Origin: Opisthocomus hoazin
Taxonomy: Eukaryota > Chordata > Aves > Opisthocomiformes > Opisthocomidae
NCBI RefSeq assembly: GCF_030867145.1
Contig: NC_134440.1
Location: 9,176,001 to 9,240,000, forward strand
Reading direction: 5' to 3'
DNA: 64,000 bases
Position 1 is the first letter of the stretch. The number at the start of each line of letters is the position of its first letter. The position numbers and the translations under genes are program-made. The notes beneath the pieces are model-generated. The model ran no database searches. It saw only the letters and a list, made by a program, of their open reading frames with translations, and was not told the DNA's origin. This document shows positions 60,401 to 64,000 of the stretch, in pieces.

Positions 60401-62384
60401 TTGGAGCTCAGAACAGTGGTATTAAATTCCCCTGGTAGGCAGAACTTTCTTCCCCTGAGGATTTCCTCTGTTCTTTGAATCTCCTTATTCAGCAGTAGCA
60501 ACTCCACATGCATGATTTAAAGGTTGGTTTGGTTCTGCTTGAATCAGGTTGTGACATATGTGCCCCCATTTTCCAAACTTCGTGAAATGCACCTAGGCTT
60601 GATTCCAAGTCGGCTACGCTCTGCGTGTTCCCTTGGTAAGCGTGCTGCTGTCTGAGAGGGATGTCTGAAGGGAGCGCAGGCGAACGACGACTTGTGAAAT
60701 TTTTGAGTCTGTAAAGTAGTAAAACTATTGTCGTTCCTAATTGGGATTTAAAAATCTTTTAATGAAAAAGCCACAAAGGAGGAGGATGATTATTCTATAA
60801 GGAAGAGGGCTGAGATCTGATTGTGGAAACTTCTTTGGAAGGCTGTAGCATCGCAGTTAGTCTAACAGAAGTCATTACTTACCCCTGCTACCTTTCCTTC
60901 AGTTGTGATATTGCTAGTGGTTTTGTTTCAGTTCTTTCTGAGAAAACTGACGTATAAATGTGTAGAGGTTCAAGTTTGTGCATGTAGAATACCGTTTAAA
61001 AAAAAAAAAAGATATGTTATATGATTAAACAGTAAGCCATCACTTAGCATTCAGCATTGCTTGATATGTAATTAGATAGCTGAAGGGAAGACATTTACGG
61101 TGACAAAATCATTTTGCCATCATTGAGAGAATTCTCGTTCTCTAAAACCAGTATGTGCTCTCGTGTTACTAAGTTGAATGAATTTTTGCTGTGTTTCTAT
61201 GTCAACTAGTGCTTAATTTTTAAAGCCAGTAACAATCGTTCACTTTTCAGGAATTTTATCAGCAGAAGATAAGCAGATGTTTTCCTGCCTTATAAAACCT
61301 GTTTTGGGTTTTGTTTATTTCAGTGTAGAGAACTCTACAAACAGCGCAGATGCATCTAGCAACAAGTTTGTTTTTGGACAGAACATGAGTGAGCGAGTCC
61401 TAGTGAGTATCCACTGTGTATGAAATGTTGTAATTCTGTGAGTAGTTTGCGTTATGGATTCTCACTCCAGAATTTTGAGAACTTTTAATTACAGTTGTCA
61501 CTGGAGCACGGTTTTCTTTCAGTGGTTTCCCTTGCAGGTAATTTATTTTGAGTTTTGAGTGCAGCGTTGTCTGCAACAGCAGTGCTCCCCGGGATTTCCC
61601 TGCCAAGCTCCACCAGCGTAAGGAGATCGAGTGCCTTCTCTGTAGTGCATGCGGTCCTCAAGCCCAAGCACTTTATGGCACAGCTTGCTTCTTTAAATGG
61701 CTTTTTCAGCATAAGTACTTGAGGGGGTTTTATGTTTTGTCCTCCAAACTGAGAGAGGCTCAGTTCCAGGACTCCCCAGCGATGGAATTTCAAGGCCAGC
61801 AGTAAGGCAGCTGCCTCAGTGCTGAGGTATGGTTCAGGAAGTTCCCTGTTCATTGTGTACCAGCCTGCGGTGTAACTTCCAGTGCCTCATGGTTTCCTAC
61901 GCTGGTGCAACACGGACACTTTTAACACGGTGCATTCACACCTGTCTAACACTGAGCAGGGAGCTCAGCCAAGTGTGCCTGGAGTCAAACTGTAGCTGAA
62001 ACTGGTTTGGTGTGTTGAGTGTAACTTCAAAATAAGGGTTGAATTTTGGTTTCAGTTCAGAGGAAAATGATTTTAACTGGTTTTCAGTTTCCTCTCTGTT
62101 CAATTCCTTGGCCAGGGTAGTAGGATAGCTTTTACTGTGAAAGTGTATCATCTGTGGGATTCTTGTGGCCATATGGTTTATAAACACTAGGGCTTCCCTT
62201 GGTAATTGATCCCTAGTCTTGTTCTGCACAATTAGTGTATGCTTTCTCTGTTCTGTTTACCTCCTCTTCTTTTTGCGATAGAGTCCACCAAAATCAAATG
62301 AAGGTAGTACAGAGAGTAATAAGGAGAACGCTGCTACCGAGTCTGGGTCTGAATCATCTTCTCAGGAAGCCACACCAGAGAAAG
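18471..62384 (+). CDS. RANBP3: RANBP3, Ran-binding protein 3 (12 coding exons, 3' part outside the window)
   Basis: RanBP3 is a nuclear cofactor of the exportin CRM1/XPO1. It binds RanGTP and RCC1, loads cargo for export, and is reported to export beta-catenin and Smad2/3. Joining 12 exons (22, 56, 37, 87, 72, 66, 93, 104, 120, 104, 79 and 103 nt; 943 nt in all) gives one open frame of 314 residues plus one base. It aligns throughout with my recollection of the mammalian protein: start [20 protein letters not shown], then [19 protein letters not shown] at 49-67, FVFGQN modules at 208-219 and 269-280, and an acidic serine-rich stretch ending TPEK at 314. Every intron has GT-AG ends and every junction keeps frame. 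The C-terminal Ran-binding domain, expected next, is off the right edge. Start choice: the ATG has A at -3 and G at +4, and an in-frame TGA sits four codons upstream. Confidence 0.96.
20544..20582. repeat. 15-bp direct repeat
   Basis: TGATCTGCTTCATAT is present at 20544-20558 and again at 20568-20582, offset 24 bp. It is a small local duplication in intron 1. Confidence 0.85.
23950..24360 (+). mobile_element. Old CR1 3' part, sense to RANBP3
   Basis: It encodes the decayed CR1 tail [20 protein letters not shown] and continues with the typical order of the 3' region: [12 protein letters not shown]; 'GGAAGGCTGCTCAGCCTCCA'; 'GACCAGACTGGATAACCTG'; 'GGTTGACCTGGAGACCTCCC'. It carries many substitutions, so it is an older copy than those on the minus strand nearby. 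Confidence 0.8.
25148..26284 (-). mobile_element. CR1 LINE, 1.1 kb, RT C-terminus to 3' end
   Basis: It begins at the 3' terminal CACAGAATCACAGAATGG motif and continues colinearly to the RT core. Minus-strand frames at 25228-25944 and 25788-26087 cover [60 protein letters not shown], and [16 protein letters not shown]. The two frames overlap, so a frameshift breaks the reading frame. It is 5'-truncated near 26284 and lies antisense in intron 1. It is the same subfamily as the copy at 1-512. Confidence 0.95.
27686..27701. repeat. T16 homopolymer
   Basis: Sixteen T within a pyrimidine-rich stretch of intron 1. Length is likely variable and prone to sequencing error. Confidence 0.8.
29906..29961 (+). 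CDS. RANBP3: RANBP3 coding exon 2
   Basis: The acceptor TTTTTACAG precedes AAAAACCTGCC and the donor is AAG|GTAAGG. It supplies residues 8-26 ([19 protein letters not shown] after the split codon). The VFVFQKD stretch resembles the later FVFGQN modules without the glycine. It enters in phase 1 and leaves in phase 0. It is isolated between introns of 11.4 and 16.4 kb. Confidence 0.95.
31454..31491. repeat. Hairpin-forming inverted repeat
   Basis: CACTGCTTCC (31457-31466) and GGAAGCAGTG (31478-31487) are exact reverse complements around an 11-nt loop. Beyond a single-base bulge, TGA and TCA extend the stem to 13 bp. It could be a small structured RNA element in the transcript or a chance palindrome. 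Confidence 0.7.
38194..38697 (-). other. Antisense open frame, 167 codons, unrecognised
   Basis: A continuous minus-strand frame inside intron 2. It contains [20 protein letters not shown] and a basic/glutamine-rich second half with [21 protein letters not shown] decent splice acceptor (CTCTTTACATTCCTTCAG) precedes VIERCRSP on the same strand. An 18-nt match (TTCTCCAGATACTTCACC on +) to the CR1 copy at 63 kb encodes VKYLEN in both, but flanking residues do not align. I do not recognise the protein. It may be chance or decayed element sequence. Confidence 0.2.
40330..40349. repeat. C20 homopolymer
   Basis: Twenty uninterrupted C on the + strand in intron 2. It is antisense to a G-run that could form quadruplex structure in DNA, and its length is prone to assembly error. 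Confidence 0.9.
41886..43200 (-). mobile_element. CR1 LINE, 1.3 kb, antisense in intron 2
   Basis: It starts at the terminal TAGAATCATAGAATAC motif. Its 3' part (about 41886-42240) is of the type with 'CTCCCAGCCACAAGCGGGGA'. The RT part on the minus strand includes [38 protein letters not shown] and [20 protein letters not shown]. It extends 5' to ERILLE-type sequence ([16 protein letters not shown]) and the usual linker near 43190. The frames are split by indels, so it is inactive. It is near-identical over about 700 bp, inverted, to the element at 52655-53766. Confidence 0.95.
44849..44869. repeat. T21 homopolymer
   Basis: Twenty-one T followed by CTGGCTTCAG. This looks like a strong polypyrimidine-AG acceptor, but no RANBP3-like coding sequence follows. 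Confidence 0.85.
46391..46427 (+). CDS. RANBP3: RANBP3 coding exon 3 (37-nt small exon)
   Basis: The acceptor CTGATTTCAG is followed by [12 protein letters not shown] (residues 27-38) and the donor G|GTAAGA. It enters in phase 0 and leaves in phase 1. At 37 nt it is near microexon size, and the next intron is only 88 bp, so the exon 3-4 pair is probably recognised by intron definition. Confidence 0.94.
46428..46515 (+). other. RANBP3: RANBP3 intron 3 (88 bp)
   Basis: A very short GT-AG intron (GTAAGA ... TTCCTACAG) in phase 1. If it were retained, the frame would run to a TAA within the intron after about 25 codons, so retention would truncate the protein before the NLS. Confidence 0.93.
46516..46602 (+). 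CDS. RANBP3: RANBP3 coding exon 4 (NLS and phosphosite)
   Basis: The acceptor TTTTTCCTACAG opens residues 39-67, [20 protein letters not shown] then LTQFPPSQS. The PPVKRER stretch (49-55) is the classical nuclear import signal known in the mammalian protein. Arg53-x-Arg55-x-x-Ser58 fits the basophilic kinase motif of the site reported as phosphorylated by RSK and Akt, and Ser58 has the same residue number as in the human protein as I recall it. The donor is G|GTAAAT, and the exon is phase 1-1. Confidence 0.95.
46603..49261 (+). other. RANBP3: RANBP3 intron 4
   Basis: A 2.7-kb phase-1 intron. No repeat or additional exon is recognised. Open frames here are short. Confidence 0.85.
49262..49333 (+). 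CDS. RANBP3: RANBP3 coding exon 5 (symmetric 72-nt cassette)
   Basis: The acceptor CTTGACTGCAG is followed by [20 protein letters not shown] (68-87) and DSEP, with donor G|GTGAGC. It begins and ends in phase 1, and its length is divisible by three, so skipping keeps the frame. The segment is low-complexity and probably disordered, with no catalytic motif. Confidence 0.95.
49334..50514 (+). other. RANBP3: RANBP3 intron 5
   Basis: A 1.2-kb phase-1 intron, AT-rich, with nothing further recognised. Confidence 0.85.
50515..50580 (+). CDS. RANBP3: RANBP3 coding exon 6
   Basis: The acceptor TTCTGTTTCTAG opens residues 92-113: [20 protein letters not shown] followed by SA. The donor is G|GTGAGT. 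It is a phase 1-1 exon of 66 nt. The strong match to the mammalian segment ([20 protein letters not shown]) makes this one of the best conserved pieces in the N-terminal half. Confidence 0.95.
50581..52047 (+). other. RANBP3: RANBP3 intron 6
   Basis: A 1.5-kb phase-1 intron with nothing further recognised. Confidence 0.85.
52048..52140 (+). CDS. RANBP3: RANBP3 coding exon 7
   Basis: The acceptor ACTTGCAG opens residues 114-144, [20 protein letters not shown] then [11 protein letters not shown], and the donor is G|GTAAAT. It is phase 1-1, 93 nt. The content is proline/glutamine-rich and basic, likely disordered. It lies about 0.5 kb upstream of a + strand CR1 insertion in intron 7. Confidence 0.95.
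52141..54368 (+). other. RANBP3: RANBP3 intron 7
   Basis: A 2.2-kb phase-1 intron. Half of it is the + strand CR1 at 52655-53766. Nothing else is recognised. Confidence 0.85.
52655..53766 (+). mobile_element. CR1 LINE, 1.1 kb, sense in intron 7
   Basis: It begins abruptly in the RT core ([20 protein letters not shown]) and continues through [38 protein letters not shown] and [20 protein letters not shown] sequence to the terminal CCAAACCATTCTATGAAAAC. It is 5'-truncated, with a stop soon after LLDDKKT and further frame changes. Its RT segment is near-identical, inverted, to the copy in intron 2, but its 3' part (about 53345 on) belongs to a different 3' type. Confidence 0.95.
54369..54472 (+). 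CDS. RANBP3: RANBP3 coding exon 8
   Basis: The acceptor TTTATTGCAG opens residues 145-179 ([20 protein letters not shown] then [15 protein letters not shown]). The donor is AAG|GTGAGT. It enters in phase 1 and leaves in phase 0. The first residues (SSGTNGV) match mammalian RANBP3. The rest is a fast-evolving serine/acidic linker whose length and sequence differ from the mammalian form, so identity here rests mainly on frame and position. Confidence 0.93.
55000..57800 (+). mobile_element. Ancient CR1, nearly colinear from endonuclease end to 3' part
   Basis: The order of CR1 landmarks is kept although frames are broken. [13 protein letters not shown] (endonuclease end) lies near 55110. It is followed by linker sequence ending [15 protein letters not shown] near 55580. 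The [19 protein letters not shown] block lies near 55840, a [12 protein letters not shown] relic of the YLDxxKAFDTV block at 56200, TFM-like and 'GATCTCAGCAGGCTGG' RT-tail sequence near 56540, and a weak 3' part near 57590-57780. Two non-CR1-like interruptions stand out: a T18 tract at 56127-56144 and about 56760-57560. Heavily mutated. Confidence 0.75.
56127..56144. repeat. T18 homopolymer inside the old CR1
   Basis: Eighteen T interrupting otherwise CR1-like DNA, perhaps a later expansion or the edge of a nested insertion. Confidence 0.8.
58156..58275 (+). CDS. RANBP3: RANBP3 coding exon 9 (FVFGQN module 1)
   Basis: The acceptor TTTTCTTTAG opens residues 180-219 and the donor is AAG|GTAAAC. 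It is phase 0-0. An acidic/serine start leads into [13 protein letters not shown] at 207-219, the first FG-type module conserved in RANBP3 and resembling the FG motifs of nucleoporins. The module finishes exactly at the exon end. Confidence 0.95.
58276..58933 (+). other. RANBP3: RANBP3 intron 9
   Basis: A 658-bp phase-0 intron with nothing further recognised. Confidence 0.85.
58934..59037 (+). CDS. RANBP3: RANBP3 coding exon 10
   Basis: The acceptor CTTTTTACAG opens residues 220-253, ending [10 protein letters not shown], and the donor is AG|GTGAGG (phase 2). The [11 protein letters not shown] segment is essentially invariant with the mammalian protein. The preceding [20 protein letters not shown] part is an acidic linker. 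Confidence 0.95.
59038..61323 (+). other. RANBP3: RANBP3 intron 10
   Basis: A 2.3-kb phase-2 intron with no repeat family or exon recognised. A poly-A run lies near 60997. Confidence 0.85.
61324..61402 (+). CDS. RANBP3: RANBP3 coding exon 11 (FVFGQN module 2)
   Basis: The acceptor TTTATTTCAG opens residues 254-280 ([20 protein letters not shown] then NMSERVL). The donor is CTA|GTGAGT, phase 0. The second FG-type module occupies 269-280. As in exon 9, it ends precisely at a phase-0 boundary. Confidence 0.95.
61403..62281 (+). other. RANBP3: RANBP3 intron 11
   Basis: A 0.9-kb phase-0 intron. It includes a 122-codon antisense frame (61485-61853) with no recognisable family. Confidence 0.85.
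62282..62384 (+). CDS. RANBP3: RANBP3 coding exon 12 (last in the window)
   Basis: The acceptor CTTTTTGCGATAG opens residues 281-314 ([20 protein letters not shown] then [14 protein letters not shown]), with donor G|GTGACA and phase 1. It is the acidic, serine-rich linker that leads into the Ran-binding domain in the complete protein. The next exon is not in the window; a minus-strand CR1 fills the visible end of intron 12. Confidence 0.94.
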
Positions 62385-62921
62385 GTGACAAAATGCTATT
62401 TTAGGAATGGTCATTAATCCTTGTTTAAACAACTGAATTTTCCAATATCACATTACTTTATAAAAACATAAAATTTTTGTAGCCTTTACTATGTCCTGTA
62501 ATCAAAGGTACAGGCTAGGGGTGGGAGGTGATGTGCCAGGTGCTATAGATGCTCTTGTCCTTTTCTCATTAATACTGAACACATACAGGCAACGCTGTCT
62601 TTTTCATGGTTGTTCTGTGGTACTGGGAGTATCTTCAGCAGAATGAAAGTAGAGGGAATTAACAGAGCAGGTACTTGGACCTTCAGAGTGTAGAAGAAAT
62701 GTGGCAAACTGTTTTTTAACAATTCTGTTACACTTCAAGTGACTGAATGTCTGAGTCCAATCTATATTGTACCAAGTAGGTGCACCAAATGTGTTGCTTT
62801 AACCAAGAACTGTTTGCTGGATGCTAGACTTCTGTGATTCTTCAGATTGGCAAGATTTTCTGGAAGTTTTGGGAACTGTGGGTTTTCTCCAGCAAACTGT
62901 GCAAGACAAAATAAAAATGGA

Positions 62922-64000
62922 AAATCATAGAATCATAAAGTCAGTAAGGTTGGAAAAGAACCTCCAAGATCATGAAGTCCAACCATCAACCCAACACCCC
63001 CATGCCTGCTAAACCATGTCCTCAACTGCCATGTCTATGTGTTTTTTGAACCCCTCCAGGGATGGGGACTCCCCCACTGCCCTGGGCAGCCTGGTCCAAC
63101 GCCTGACCACTCTTTCAGGAAAGAAATTTTTCCTGATATCCAATCTAAACTTCCCCTGATGCAACTTGAGGCCATTGCCTCTCGTCCTGTCGCTGGTTAC
63201 TTTGGAGAAGAGACCAACCCCTGCCTCACTCCCCCCTCCTGGCAGGTAGTTGTAGAGAGTGAGAAGGTCTCCCCTCAGCCTCCTCTTCTCCAGACTGAAC
63301 AGCCCCAGCTCCCTCAGCCACTCCTCAACAGATTTGTTCTCCAGATACTTCACCAGCCTCGCTGCCCTTCTCTGGACCCGCTCCAGCCCCTCCATGTCCT
63401 GCTTGTGGTGAGGGGCCCAAAGCTGAGCACAGCACTCGAGGTGCGGCCTCACCAGTGCTGAGTACAGGGGCAGGATCCCTGCCCTGGTCCTGCTGGCCAC
63501 ACCGTTCCTGATCCAAGCCAGGATGCCGTTGGCCTTCTTGGCCACCCGGGCACACTGCTGGCTCATGGGCAGCCGGCTCTCGACCAGCACCCCCAGGTGC
63601 TTTTCCACCAGGCAGCTCTCCGGCCTCTCTGCCCCAAGGCTGGAGCGTTGCGTGGGGTTGTGGTGACCCAGGTGCAGGACCCAGCACTCGGCCTTGTTGA
63701 ACCTCACACAGTTGGCCTCGGCCCATCGATCCAGCCTGTCCAGATCCCTCTGCAGAGCCTTCCCACCCTCGAGCAGATCGGCCCTCCTGCCTACCTTGGT
63801 GCCATCTGCAGACTGACTGAGGGAGCACTCGATCCCCTCATCCAGATCACTGATAAAGATGTTAAACACGACTGGCCCCAACACTGAGCCCTGGGGAACA
63901 CCGCTCGTGACGGCCGCCAGCCGGATTTAGCTCCGTTCAACTCCGCTCCCTGGGCTTGGCCATCCGGCCGGTTCTTTGTCCAGCAAAGAAATGAGATGTG
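62922..64000 (-). mobile_element. CR1 LINE, youngest-looking copy, runs off the right edge
   Basis: It begins at the terminal AAATCATAGAATCATAAAG motif in intron 12, antisense to RANBP3. The minus-strand frame at 63009-63884 is open for 291 codons. It reads from [20 protein letters not shown] through [60 protein letters not shown], and [20 protein letters not shown], i.e. the RT C-terminal half of CR1 ORF2 without a stop. This implies a recent insertion relative to the others. The 5' part lies beyond the window, so its full length is unknown. Confidence 0.95.

Noticed and set aside
1..64000. tRNA, rRNA or snRNA genes
   Set aside because: Reading both strands I saw no convincing A/B-box cloverleaf or snRNA core. 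A tRNAscan-SE/Infernal run would be decisive and was not possible.

Overview
The window is vertebrate nuclear DNA, almost certainly from a bird. It has long introns with GT-AG boundaries, a GC-rich CpG-island promoter, and at least ten fragments of the CR1 LINE family (the dominant avian interspersed repeat), with none of the SINE classes typical of mammals. The species cannot be told from the sequence.

The only supported gene is RANBP3 (Ran-binding protein 3) on the + strand. Twelve coding exons run from the ATG at 18471 to a donor at 62384, and all join in frame with GT-AG introns. They encode the first 314 residues plus one base of the next codon: the N-terminal FxF segment, the classical nuclear localisation signal with the RSK/Akt-type phosphosite, two FVFGQN modules, and the serine/acidic linker. 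The Ran-binding domain that should follow lies beyond the right edge.

Layout. 1-17900: intergenic, with one CR1 3' fragment at the left edge, older CR1 pieces near 1.8, 11.1, 11.8, 13.5 and 16.3-17.0 kb, a 25-bp minisatellite at 13.6 kb, and no recognisable coding exon. 17930-18960: CpG island with three perfect palindromic NRF1-type boxes just upstream of the start codon. 18493-29905: intron 1, with an old + strand CR1 and a 1.1-kb minus-strand CR1. 29962-46390: intron 2, with a 1.3-kb minus-strand CR1. 46391-62384: the cluster of exons 3-12. A + strand CR1 lies in intron 7, an old but nearly colinear CR1 in intron 8, and a minus-strand CR1 with a 291-codon open frame in intron 12 that runs off the window.

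The most interesting architectural points are these. A near-identical pair of CR1 copies in opposite orientation (introns 2 and 7) brackets exons 3-7, a geometry that favours back-splicing and double-stranded RNA. Exons 4-7 form a run of phase 1-1 cassettes, including the exon with the NLS and phosphosite. All three FxF/FG modules end at a phase-0 intron. I found no new enzymatic or defence system, and I do not claim one.
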